Part shown: one piece after another, positions 1-11,046 of the stretch
How the letters are laid out: every line of letters starts with the position of its first letter
Position numbering within the stretch: position 1 is the stretch's first letter
Source of the DNA: Trichostrongylus colubriformis
Lineage: Eukaryota; Nematoda; Chromadorea; Rhabditida; Trichostrongylidae
NCBI GenBank assembly: GCA_963978905.1
Contig: OZ022260.1
Coordinates: forward strand, 38,190,259-38,254,258
Direction: 5' to 3'
DNA length: 64,000 nt
Position numbers and translations under genes: made by a program
Notes under the pieces: generated by a model
The model's input: the letters and a program-made list of their open reading frames with translations, nothing else
Told to the model about the DNA's origin: nothing
Databases searched by the model: none

Positions 1-906
1 ACCGCAAAATCGCACAGTCTTACGGTGGGCATTCATCGAAATGTGCGCAGTGTTGTGTGCCAGCACAGCTGCAATATTGAGAAGCATCCTGAGTATTTCA
101 CGAACCTTCACAATTAAAATTAGCTAGATAACCACGACACTTGATCGACATTAGGTTTTCGCTATTCTCAAAGAAGAATTGATCCACTAAAGCTATTGAG
201 AAAAGAATCAAAACGAAAATAAACCAAAGAAACCTCTGCAATTGCAAAAAAGAGTTGGATTTTAAAATGAATGCACTTTGAAAACTCTTTTTTCAGTGAC
301 TCCGAAAAAGAGCACCAAACATGCCTAAAACAGTACCACGACACACCCTTCATCGTTACGATCGTAACAATAAGTTCAAAACAAATCTTTTGTTTTTCAG
401 TCGTTATCAGCTTTTATCACCCATCACTTAAGTCCCTGCCACGCCCCATAACATTTCAAAAATCAGAATCCTGCGATAGCTAGTGCGTGGATTATGAAAT
501 TCCGATCAAACACACATACACACACCAATAGATGCTTAGCCCAATAGATACAAGATTCCCCTGAGGTAGCGGATGTCGGGACAGCGAAGGAACTGTTTGT
601 GAAATGTTCTGCCACTGCTACAATGCTTCTCACATGAAGTAGTTACATGATTGGTGAGAACTAAATGCCCTTGTGTTAGCATTTGTTAATGACACACACC
701 AATAGGTAAATATAGGAACAAGAGACGCAAAAATGCAAAACATGTGAAAAATGAAAGCTACCTGTGGAGCTGTGGCATATACCTGGAAACACCGTTGTAA
801 GCTGGCGTTCTGAGGAAATCAGTAAATCTCCATGAATAGTTAAGAGCTTTTGCCGCACTATATATGGTTTTAATACGGTCCACTCGAGGGACAGCTGGCA
901 TCCCTG

Positions 907-1198
907 TAAGGCAGGGTTCATAGTTCACGATTCAGGCGATCACTCGATCAGGCGGAAGGAAAAAGATACATATTGATTGGGTGATTCAGGCGATCACGCG
1001 ATCGCGGAAAGCACGCGATCGCGTGGATCACGCGATCAGGCGGAAAAGAAAAGATATATATTGATTACGTGATTCAGGCGATCACGCGATCGCGTAAAGC
1101 ACGCGATCGCGTAAAGCACGCGATCGCGGAAATTACGCGATCGCGTGATCCACGCGATCGCGTGATCGCCTGAATCGTGAACTATGAACACTGCCTAA
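907..1198. mobile_element. Foldback MITE made of CGCGATCGCG palindromes
   Basis: Terminal inverted repeats of about 35 bp (AGGCAG-GTTCATAGTTCACG-ATTCAGGCGATCAC on the left, its complement ending at 1196) enclose repeated perfect palindromes CGCGATCGCG and two AGATAYATATTGAT spacers. A TA lies at each border (907-908 and 1196-1197), as in Tc1/mariner-type target duplication. There is no coding capacity. Confidence 0.75.
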
Positions 1199-1488
1199 TG
1201 TAGTTAGTTAGATCAAGCCAATTCACTGCGCTCGGCGTCTGGAGCTAATTTACCTAAGCCGTTGTGTAGAGGGAAGCCCTTACTTCCTCATGTAAGGCCT
1301 GGGTAGAAATACACATTTGAACATACGAACTTAAGACTTTCCAACTACATAAGAACCATATTATTTATGTGATTGTAACATATACTAAAGAACACAGACA
1401 GAAAGGAAAAACATAAAATAGAACAGACAACAGAAAAGAATAACAACGGCGCAAATCAAATCCTGGATCACTGGGAGATCGTGGCTAA

Positions 1489-1690
1489 TTCTCTCCAAGT
1501 ACTGCCATTTCTGTTCCCGCGCGCGCGTGGCTGCGTTGCGGTTTTCTCACTTGAGCGCATAATATTCTCATGTGAGGAGCTTTACAATGCATGTATCGTG
1601 TCAGTGAACAGTTTGGACTCCTCTCCAAGTACTGCCATTTCACTTTCCCACGCGCACACACACGTTTCCATGCAAATTGGTATACCCACA
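1489..1690. repeat. Family J repeat, direct duplicate; third copy inverted at 2890-2975
   Basis: The block CTCTCCAAGTACTGCCATTT starts at 1491 and again at 1622, each followed by a GC-rich CGCGCG/CACGCG tract. The inverted counterpart at about 2890-2975 carries the same elements (ATATTATGCGCTCAAGTGA and GGCAGTACTTGGAGAG). A weaker relative lies at 11893-11970. No coding. Confidence 0.6.
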
Positions 1691-3394
1691 CTCGTACATT
1701 ACGTCCTTTTGGAAGGATTTCAACGGCGAGTAACATTCTCTCTTGCGCGGTTGCTACTTGAATGAAATGCCCACAATGCATGTGTTGGTGTGTAGACTTG
1801 AGCAGAATGATGTGTCTTCGAAATCTTCTTTCTTGAAGTCATCCTTTGTGACTAGATGCTTATTATGGAAAATGACTTCTGTAAACTTTTATAATTCTAA
1901 CACTCGTGACAGTGACTTCTGTGAGTGAAAGTGGCCCCTAAGACCCCATCAGGTAACGCAATATGTGATTTTTTTCATGTAGAGGGAGCGGATATTAATG
2001 TGAATGTTAGCCTGTGCCTACGGAGAGGAACGGAGCTCCCGGGTGAGTAAGTCGTTGCCACGTGCATGAATTGGTTTCTCACGTGAGAAATGGAAAATTC
2101 ACGTGGAGCTCCTCCCTCTCCATAGGCTGAGGCTTGAAACTGATTTGTTGGATACTTTTTTATGCTACTGGAGTGCATATAAAGGAAATAGATATGATAT
2201 GAAAATGAGCAGACTAAAAATTCTGAAAATGAATTGCAATTCCATGCAATTTTAGTGAGAAATAGTGATCACACAGAAAGTGTGCTTGAATTTTTGTTAA
2301 GTACAGTATGGAAACTGCTTTTTGTACTCTATAAACACAACGTCAAAATGGCACAAGGGATTATGAAAATTGGCCTCTGTCAATTTGGTTTACTGAAAGT
2401 TCTGACTCAAAGGTTGGTGCTAATGTATTCAGTTGAGTGCGCACACCCTTGTGCCCAGCGCCCGTCGTTGTTTTTGCCCCTGTTACAGTCTAAGCCTTAG
2501 TTGAGGGATAAGTCCTCCTCTCTCCACTGAGGTTCACGTGAAGGTTCACATAAGTCAAGAAACTAGTGATTATGGGATGTACCAGGTGGGGAGCCCTCCC
2601 CTAGCACCCAAAATTTGATAGTGCTCAAATAAAGCTCCACGACCGAAAAGGTGCTGTAATCTTTTGTCAGGTGTGTTTGAAATACTTCATCGTACTTCCA
2701 TAAAGCACTTATGCAGGTCCAACAAAACAAGCTGGGAAGTATAATTCGATACCTAGTTCTCGGAAGAATTCACAGTTTAATGATACACAAACAAACTTCT
2801 ACACATCTAAATTGTAGTCAAGACCGAACTACAAACTGTTCTCTGAAATGGTCTCCCAAACACGATACATGCATTGTAAAGTCCCTAACGTGAGAATATT
2901 ATGCGCTCAAGTGAAAAAACCGCGACGCAGCTACGCGCACGCGGGAAAAGAAATGGCAGTACTTGGAGAGAAATAGCCGCGATCTCACTGGGATGAGGGA
3001 AAGAGGAAAACGCGTCATGTAAAACGTATTGTCCGCAACGCACGCCCATCGCTTTGCAGTATTCAATAAATCAAACACAAGAAATCGTCGGTGGAAGGCA
3101 ATTGCAGTGGTGCTTAGCAACTAGTTGTACATGATCCTACCTTGTTTTGCATGTACAGAAGTGGCAGTTACAAGATCACCTAAAAGATTTCTTCTCTACT
3201 AACCAGTTGATCAAATTTTTGGTTATGGTCATACAAAACACAAATAGATACTCCATTGAAATCCTTCATCGGATAGAGTTCAATAACTTCAAGTAACTAA
3301 CACAACCATTTATTCAATACACATGCACCGAGACTATTTGATAAGGGATTGATGCAATGCCACTCAGTCCAAAGATACCGCGTTACGGGGTAAT

Positions 3395-3560
3395 TCAAGC
3401 GGATTATGAAACAATCGTGGAACATGATAGCCGAGGTGCTCAGTAGTACAGTAGTAGGGAAAGATCGGAATGAAAAGGTCAAAAACCTAAGGAATAGAAA
3501 CCGAAAACCCACCTCCTCATTTTTCCCTTCGCCACCTCTGCATTACTAGCCACAGGGGAG
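3395..3560 (-). repeat. Family A dispersed repeat, partial
   Basis: In reverse orientation this shows the family A tail (CTGAGCACC, ATGTTCC, then pyrimidine-rich sequence) seen fully at 17440-17830. Other copies: 16385-16650, 48230-48620 (-), 51500-51790 and 61541-61700 (-). Confidence 0.5.
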
Positions 3561-3661
3561 GGGGACTATTGTACAGAATACTTAAACCTTTGACTCGCAC
3601 CAACCTCGCACCTCCTTAGCACCGCCCCCACCTTGGCATGCTCATATCTGCACATACAGTC

Positions 3662-3818
3662 CATTTCGGAAAAACTGAAGGGGCATGTCCTACGAACTTG
3701 GGTGGATGGCGAGAGTGAGAGCCGTGGCGAGAGTGTGTGGCGGGGTGAGAGAGTTGGGAGAGTTTGATACACGTTCATCCAAGTCCGCGGGACACGCCCT
3801 GTCAGTTTTTTCGAAATG
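3662..3818. mobile_element. Foldback MITE
   Basis: Inverted ends CATTTCGGAAAAACTGA at 3662 and TCAGTTTTTTCGAAATG ending at 3818, continued by GGGGCATGTCC and GGGACACGCCC. The middle is rich in GAGAGTG and GTGTGTGGC, also found in the smaller foldback at 51172-51290, so the two may be related. Confidence 0.65.
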
Positions 3819-3829
3819 TCAGTCTGTAT

Positions 3830-4085
3830 GTGACATTGCTTAAAGGAACCGGAAGGGGGTCCGAAACAAGAATAAGATGCAAAGAAGTGAGCATTTTGTA
3901 ACGAACACTCAAGGTTAGAAGCGATAATAGGCGAAAAAACCCGGACTCAAAAGCGCGACGCTGCGGTGTGTATTCGCATCCCATTCGCATCAGCGAATCC
4001 ATTCCGAGTTGTCCGCTGTAGGAGACGGGCCGTAGGCCAACGTTAGTTGCAGCACCTGACTCCCAGCGCAGTGGAGTGGCCATTC
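3830..4085. repeat. Family H dispersed repeat
   Basis: Shares layout and short blocks with 56030-56240 (AAAAGCGATAATMGR...AAAAGCG...TATTCGC...CCGAGTTG) and more weakly with 48845-49060 (CCGGNAGGGGG...AACGAAAC). No coding seen. Confidence 0.45.
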
Positions 4086-4105
4086 CCAACTATATTAGCA
4101 TTCAT

Positions 4106-4303
4106 GTAAGTACATCTAGAAACAATATAAGAAGGAACAAAGTAAAAAGTAAAGGAAAAACAAATTTATAATAAAAACATCTTTTTTGGCACCATGCCAA
4201 GGCGTCAAATTGGCGAGTTTGTGCAATGGCGGCCACTTAAACTCGTCCACACTACGTCTGTTCTACCATAAGCCAAAATTCCCCCCTTCTGGTGTCTTTG
4301 ATT
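4106..4303. repeat. Dispersed repeat, direct partner at 49407-49603
   Basis: About 195 bp starting GTAAGTACATCTAGAAACAA and including GGCACCATGCCAAGGCGTCA, repeated in the same orientation at 49407-49603 with roughly 90 percent identity by eye. It is followed by an (ATT)n tract here at 4356-4415. Confidence 0.75.
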
Positions 4304-4355
4304 GACTGCTGTGTCTGTTGACCTCTTGTTGGCAATGACTGTTACACGAAGCACG

Positions 4356-4415
4356 TAGTTTATTATTATTAGTATTTACTATTATTATTTATTGATACTT
4401 ATTATTATTTATTAT
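4356..4415. repeat. ATT/TTA microsatellite
   Basis: Imperfect ATT repeats, just outside the 3' end of the MULE relic. Confidence 0.7.
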
Positions 4416-4474
4416 ATTACTGCTGACAAGTAACGCACGATTAAAAATAATAACAATATGAAATAGTTAGAAAG

Positions 4475-5480
4475 TCAACTCGTCGAATTAGTTACAAACT
4501 GGGATGTTTTCTTGCAGTAATTCTGGATTTGCTCCGTAGTTGCAGTGTGTTCATAATATCGCCTGAATCTGAAATTAGAAGCAAAAAATCGAGCTATCGT
4601 CATGAGCAAAAAGTCTGTTATGAATATCACACATACCCTCTGCTTGGTTGTTCGTAGCTCTTCACAGTTCCATTCACACCATAGTTCCTTGAAGGGGCCC
4701 CATGTGTTCTCTGGGACGGGGGGACTGCTTAAGGATTGGATTTGGGGTAGAAGTGGGCGCGGTAGAAAAACTACACCTGTAATATTGTGGTTACATTTAC
4801 GGATGCGATTAGCAAAAATTTCAACATACCCTTTATTGTATCCCACCACTCGGCACTCGATGATCTCTTTCCATTCCTTGGATGTGTTTTTTGAGGTCGA
4901 GGGCATCTCGTTTGCGATTCCACGCTTGCGCGAGATGAAAGGCGCATCCCTCAATAGATACCCCCAGGATGATTTTTGCGCGTATGCGGCCTTCTCAAAA
5001 TCCAAAACTATCCTCATCGTAAAATCACCGACTAAATTTTTCTTCATTTCTTTAAAAATCTTCAAGTATACTCGCTCCATTTTTTTGCGGTGATGCTATA
5101 TAGTGAAGGCTTTTCTACTCAGGCGCAGACTCCGTGCACGCAGTACAGTTGAGCTTGATATCCAAGGGATTTCGGATGTAGTGAGTGCACCCCATCCACA
5201 ACTATACAGTGGAGCTGCTTTGCGCAAGCATTCTGTAAAAGCAGAGATTTAGTGAATTTGTCTTCTATGAGGAGTAAATGCTACCTGAATGGTTGCCACG
5301 GAGTAATAAATATAGAAACCTGACTCTTGATGGTGCAGGAACAGACTGCCATCGCGTAGGGTGCGAAACTCTTCGGGGACAGTCTCCATATTCACTGATC
5401 TGTTGGTCCATACACCCACACTCCTGAATTTCGCAGTGACATGGACAAAAAAGAAAAAATGTTGAAGCGCTGAACCTGCA
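4475..5480 (-). pseudogene. Decayed Mutator-like element (MULE) transposase
   Basis: Minus-strand coding remains read in order: FRTLRDGSLFLHHQE (about 5300-5375), an intron 5233-5284 (GTAGCA...TTTTACAG), then an exon from 5232 with VDGVHSLHP, QLYCVHGVC, a TGA stop at 5119-5121, SITAKK, a one-base shift, and MERVYLKIFKEMKKN, VLDFEKAA. It goes on to a WCEWNCEELRTTKQ segment, an intron 4569-4636 (GTATGT...TTTCTAATTTCAG) and a final exon to 4475. The DGVHxxxP...QLYxxHGVC...YxxIF...DFExAA order is that of MULE DDE transposases, which cut and paste DNA. The stop and frameshift show it is dead. Upstream coding may extend to about 5730 in mixed frames. No terminal inverted repeats were found. Confidence 0.7.
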
Positions 5481-5761
5481 TATGTTGCATTTACGCGACC
5501 TGTATCCTGCTCTACGTACGGCGGCCCTTATTTCGTCTCCAAGTTTTCCCCGTCCTCCTCAAGGCAAGATAAGCCCATTAAGAAGTTGAGATAAGACATT
5601 AAAAAACGGGTCCTGTCTGGCGTTCTGTAGCTGCTGAAAACACCGATTAAAAATTTCAGTTCCTTGTCCTCTATGCTTTGGCGACCAACCTTATCAACAT
5701 GTCTATTGTCCCTTTCATCTGTGTAGTGCACTGGATTACATTCATGCGCATTCTACATGGG

Positions 5762-7262
5762 TCACTCAAAAACCTGCTTCCAACCACCTGAAAAGTGTCT
5801 GTAAGGAAGACAATGAAATCCATAGTATATGGTTTCTACTCACTCTGATGCTTTCTCCTCTTACTGGTTCTCTTCGTCTTCTACACTCCTTTCGGAAGTT
5901 ATAACAACGATATGAATCGTAGCGCATCCCTGCGAAGACTCGAAAGGAACTAAAGGAATGGGCGGTTTCAGTACGGCGGAGAAGAGTACTGTTGAGCGGT
6001 AGCGTTACGTCTTAATTCCCACACACAGTAAAGCATTTGTGTTCCATTCTTGCATAGTCATAGCTAAGTTTGCCGTGTTTTGCGGTTTTGTAGAACCACA
6101 GTCAACAGAAAATAAGTAATTGTTGCAGTGCACGATGGCTTTCGTGAGGTTTTTGCTTCACGATAAGATGTAGTCATTGCCCCTTGGACGCAGCTATACC
6201 ACCCTTCCTATTAACTCAGAATAACTTTGCATTTTTCATCGTCAAAGAAGCTCACACTTTCTGTGAGAAGCTGGTTGAATGTTATTGTGGTCTCAACGTC
6301 GGTGGACACACCAAATATGTATCTTCCTTCCGGTACTGTGTAGTTCTGTGGAAGGGGTAATCAGTAGCATTAAACAGTCGTCATACTTACAAATCTGCCG
6401 GAGAGATTCTTGTAAGTATTGGCAACGGTGCTCAGCCCAACCTGTGTTGCAATCACAGATAATCTATAGTACAGCTGTGTTTGCTGTTTGAAGTTTGCTG
6501 ATGCTTCTTCACTGGTGGCGCATTCCACCCGTACTATGAATTGGTCGGGAGGATTATGGACCTATTTGTGATACTGCGAGCTCCTACCAAGTGACCCGAT
6601 TTGGACATAGATTTCAATAGCTTTAGTACCAGGAAGAATACCACCCAATTGCTACCACACTGCCACACAGGACTTCTATCCTTCACGCGTCTCCAGCACC
6701 TCAAACTGGGGTAATTAAACATTTATTCAAGGATAAAATTAGAAAATCAAACAATTAAGAAAGGTGAGCAAGGCGGGGGTGAATTGAGAAATCAATGAAA
6801 CACTGGGTCTCTCCTTTTTCCGGGAGGTCTTTTATACCACCCTTAGAGCGCGATCACCCCCTCTGATCCCAGGACGAATTGTCGTCACCGAGCATAGATT
6901 ATGTAGGTTTCTGAACAGACAAGACTCACATTGAAACCACGTTACATAGAGGTAATATGGTTCCAGAGCGAGATTTCCTTTTTTGGTCGTTCCGGAAAGA
7001 CAGACTCCGTTATCGAATATTTCTTTCAAAATGGGTACATGGGCTTTGTAAATATGCATGAGGGGGATGGCAGAAAACACTCACAGCTAACTTGCCACAT
7101 GTACATTGGCATCCAGTACATCCTGGATTTCTTGCTCTGGATGATTCGGGTCATTTTATTGCATACATACGTTCCCGTTGCAGGATCCTGCCTAAGCACA
7201 TTCGTGTTAGAGTTAAGATTAAGTTCGGTGCCTCTAATAAAACTTTCGACACTTTCAAACAT
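5762..7262 (-). CDS. Unknown multi-exon gene, short introns; 5' part unresolved
   Basis: Best exons: 6687-6705 (FEVLET, 19 nt), 6391-6533 (RVECATSEEASANF...KNLSGRF), 6256-6345 (NYTVPEGRYIFG...LLTES), 5865-5929 (GCATIHIVVITSERS...) and 5762-5798 (ending GGWKQVFE, TGA at 5762-5764). Introns have GT/AG ends, and the 45-nt intron 6346-6390 (GTAAGT...CCACAG) is typically nematode. Phases agree through all five. Farther upstream, 7085-7136 reads as a cysteine-rich piece (GCTGCQCTCGKLA) with donor GTGAGTG, joined to an open stretch ending at 7171; how these connect to 6705 is unclear. I do not recognise the protein. The cysteines and NYT suggest a secreted or extracellular product, which is inference. 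An alternative acceptor at 6562 would place an in-frame TAG upstream. Confidence 0.42.
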
Positions 7263-8341
7263 ATGGAATTTACAACACTACTTTTTACTTTCAGAGTTCC
7301 GACAGTTTTGGTTCTGAGAAGCAAAAACAGTGTATGCTGCTTTTTCAAATTGCAATTTGAGGGGAGCGAAGAAATGGAAAGTTTTTTCGGATGATTTTTG
7401 TCCGGCCTTGTCTGATGTTTTCCTTCCAGAACCAGTCAATTATGCCTTCCTTAATTTTTTAGTTCAGCATCGTAGAACAGAATTTACTTAAATGGGAAGC
7501 ACTGATGATTTTGCTTTTTTCACATTTCTGTGTTTTCGAGTTTTTGAAGACACCATTAAGGGTAATTAGTAAAGAAAATGAGAAAAGAAGTAAGCATGAT
7601 AAACGTGAATGAAATTCGATTTGTGAAAAGCTTATATGTGGATCTTGTGATTTTGGTTTTTTTGACATGACTGTGTTTTCGAATTTTTTTGATGATGATG
7701 ATACTAAAGATGAAGATAATGATGTGGTGATGCACAGAGAGTGAAAGGCGGTCAAATTGCCCCTAATGGTACCTTTAAATGTGTTTTTTTTAATTTTTTG
7801 CATGTTTTGAACAGTAACTAATATAGCACAACACACAAACTTTAGCAATACACTAAACAGATGTATTCAAGATCGGTAGCTCACTCAAAAAAAAGTTATG
7901 CATGAGGCACAAAGACGACTAGGTCACATCAAGTTATACTACTGCAACCAATGCAACTCGCGCATAAGTGGTGCAAAGGCCATCGTGAACTCTATGCTCA
8001 CTTTAGGTAGACGTTCGTCACACAAATATTACTCAGCTGTGATGATCACGCTTTAGCTGGATTCAGTTCAGCGCTCTTCCGAAGCTGATCAAAATCACGA
8101 AGAGAACCACGAATCACCAATAGAACACTGGCTGCAAAATAATTTTTCATGCAACAAGAACAGACTGTTTTAGAAGCGACGAGTTGGTGCCTTCCAAACC
8201 AACCGAGCAGATACTACCGGGAAGTAAATAAGGAGAGGCGCCTAGGTTTTCTACTCACTCCGCCCCGGGTTTTCTTAGTACTCACGAATTGTACACATTT
8301 TTCGCGCACACGCTGCTCACAGCAATTACAACCCCTTATTC

Positions 8342-8705
8342 GATGATTTTAATTCGTGAGCTGTCAATGTTTCGCTTGTCCGTTTTTCAAATGTATGAAC
8401 AGCCCGGAATTTCTGTGATTGGTCCACCTTTGGAGTACTTCTACACAATGGATTTGGCTGTAGAGTTCACTTCTTCCTGTCACTCGTCTTCTGCTTATGG
8501 AGCTCCTTCATCCTGGAGCTCCATCGTCTTCGTGATGGCCCTCAGAACGGCTACTGCCTGGAGGCACGGATCCATTCCTTCTCGTCATTTAGTGTAGCTC
8601 AAGTTCCGTCGACAGTCGTCGTCAGAATTTTCTTGTTGATTGCTTTCCTCTCACTGTTGAGAACCTCGACGCAGGCTGTATTGTAAAACGCTGCATACAT
8701 TTCGA
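8342..8705 (-). pseudogene. Degenerate coding relic, family unknown
   Basis: Minus strand read from about 8698 down gives coding-like pieces broken by stops and one shift: AAFYNTACVEVLNSERKAI, then LNDEKEWIRASRQ, AVAVLRAITKTMELQDEG, EEVNSTAKSIV and KGGPITEIPGC. The Glu/Lys-rich composition and persistence of one frame across several stops point to an old protein-coding sequence, probably transposon-derived. I do not recognise the family. The plus strand also has a 102-codon open frame here (8289-8597), taken as a shadow. Confidence 0.35.
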
Positions 8706-9478
8706 GTCAATGTCGTTGAGAAAGTGAACGATTTATTAATCAACGGTGCTCCTTGTACACAGACAGGCGCCATTGGAAACATGTGCATAGCACCTGATAA
8801 GCCTTGTGGAACATCTCTCTTCCGGCAAATAGGAGCCGGGGAGCTCGGTTTCGAAGTTTCATGAGCGAGCCTAGAACACCAGCTAATGGGGAAATCTGCT
8901 GAAATTTCGGATGAATTTCTTCGAAATGAAAACGGACCACGCGATAGTAATTACTGTCTCTCATAATATGTTAATCACTTTGTACACATGAGCACAGGAT
9001 GTTTTACACTCCGATCTCACTAATATTTCGATGTAGTGAAGTGATGCATGTTGCAATACTTCCATTGTAAGTACCCGACATCGGTTTGAAGCTTTGCTCT
9101 GTAAACCAAATATCAGAGTGAATGCATACACATATGCCTTCCACTGGAAAATCTCATGTTGTTACGGGTCAAATCCTACGGAGCTGACGGACTTGGCTAT
9201 CTATTCAAAACACATAGAATTTGACATTTTCGACCAAACCGGGCACACTAGCGTGATCACCACCCTAAAAACCTCTGTAGCAGTCGCCATAATCAAAATC
9301 TAGGCAAAATGGGTGCATTTGTTCGAAATAAATAAAATCTGATACTTTTACGCAAAACCGAGCTCACCAGCGTAATCAGCACTTTTGAGAACTCCTGTAT
9401 GCGAAATCTCATCGAGAATTAAAATTTTGACCTTTTTCGGGTGCGATCTGATGCTCAAAAATATTGATTTCATTGGTG

Positions 9479-10437
9479 TTAGTGTGATAGATATCGCATA
9501 TTACTGTGAATGAGACGTGCAGTAGTGGTGACAGTGGGATGCGTTACTGCTGGTACTACCTTGCAGGGCGAACCGGGCCGGAGGGACGGACCTTGAGAGG
9601 CAAGACCCTCAATACTAGTGACCACAGCATGACCGCTGAATGCTGATGGCAACATCACAGCAGTAGAAATCCTAGCAGCAACCGCTGCGAGCTTGGCAGG
9701 ACATGCTGCATCGGCTTCGCCCACATTAGCAGACAGAAGGCAGTGCAATCCTGCTGAACACTTATCTGAGATATTAAAAATTCCCGTAATATCCGTCTGT
9801 TGACTCATAGAACACAGTTTGAAAAACTCTGAATAAAGGGCTCGATAGATAAGTTCGTAGTAGTTCCATATTACATAGTGTACAATTGGTATGAAATGCT
9901 TTCAGCCATGCAATCATTCTTATGTGAGGAGTTTCAAAAGGTGGGCAACTGCTTGATATCATAATTTTGAAAGAAAATCCAGGAGTAGCCCTCCCTTACA
10001 GCCTGTCTTAATTGAATGCTACTTTTGTTCCTGTCTCACCACCTCCATAATGTAAGACATCTAAAATTGCTTAGCACACTCCATCCGAGGAATTATGTAC
10101 TGATGAGCTTCCAGTCCTGAACATCGTGTGGCTTTACAATCGACACTGGTTCTGGCATATGGGACAATATCAGTTGATGGTTCCAGAGACTGGGTGTTCA
10201 ACCCAATGACACTCACACAAAAGGAGCTTTTAGCACCAAATGCTACCTTCGCCTTCGTAAGCCGCACAGGAAGCCATATGTAAGGCATTTCGTGTACGCT
10301 GGAAAGAAGTATAGTTTTGTTGTCACTGCTGCGAGGACGCCAAAGCGTGTCGGCTCCACCCACTGCAATCGAGGGGCGTGGTGAAAACGCAGCCAATCAA
10401 GCTCGATCTCTCCTTCCAGCGAACACGAGATCTGCAT
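9479..10437 (-). other. Stretch of adjacent open frames, not recognised
   Basis: Three minus-strand open stretches (10061-10396, 9774-9962, 9479-9808) follow one another with little gap and without convincing splice sites between them. None shows a motif I know. At about 100 codons each they could be chance, or a decayed element. Immediately upstream on the plus strand (about 9215-9460) there is a loose direct repeat of about 137 bp. Confidence 0.15.
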
Positions 10438-11046
10438 TCAAGTGTCTCGGATTTTCAATTGTAGGATCCACAACTTTTTGGTAGCTCGCCTTTTGATTCG
10501 AATCGTCTAATCAGAGGTTGAAATTGCTGTAGCAGGGCAGAAAACCACTTCTAACAGATAAGCGTAGATAATACGAACGCAATAAAATTTTATATCCATA
10601 AAAGGACTAGACAATGTGGCACACACGCGCATAAACAAAATACATCTTATTTCCTACGTGGTCAATCTAATATGTACAACAAAAAGCTTCTAATCGAGAA
10701 AACTTAATGATTACTAGGCAATCAATCGAGCTTATTGGTATTCGATCAAATGCAAGCCGAACCATGGCGTTAACGGCTTATTCATCCACATGACAATGAG
10801 ACATGCGTCATGCCTGGATGTGTATATTATGTACTCCACATGTATCCCTGATGAACTCATTCGAGGCTCGATAGACATAAAGAGGAAATCCCGTAATATG
10901 ACTGTGCACGTTACTGCAGGCGACCTCCGTTTTTTGCCTTTCTCTGGTCGTAATGCGGAAAAGGACGGGAGGTAGTCGGCGACGGCAGCGAATAATAAGT
11001 AGTAAAAACCAGTCCGAATGGCACTGGGCACGATGAAGACGCGACG

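Noticed and set aside
1..111. Open minus-strand stretch running off the window start
   Set aside because: About 37 codons, no clear acceptor; cannot be judged without flanking sequence.
4602..5093. 163-codon open frame, plus strand
   Set aside because: Antisense shadow of the MULE transposase relic, whose motifs are on the minus strand.
6562..6720. In-frame TAG codons in a long open stretch upstream of the unknown gene's exon (possible amber recoding)
   Set aside because: A splice from 6687 to 6533 in matching phase removes all of them, so recoding is unnecessary.
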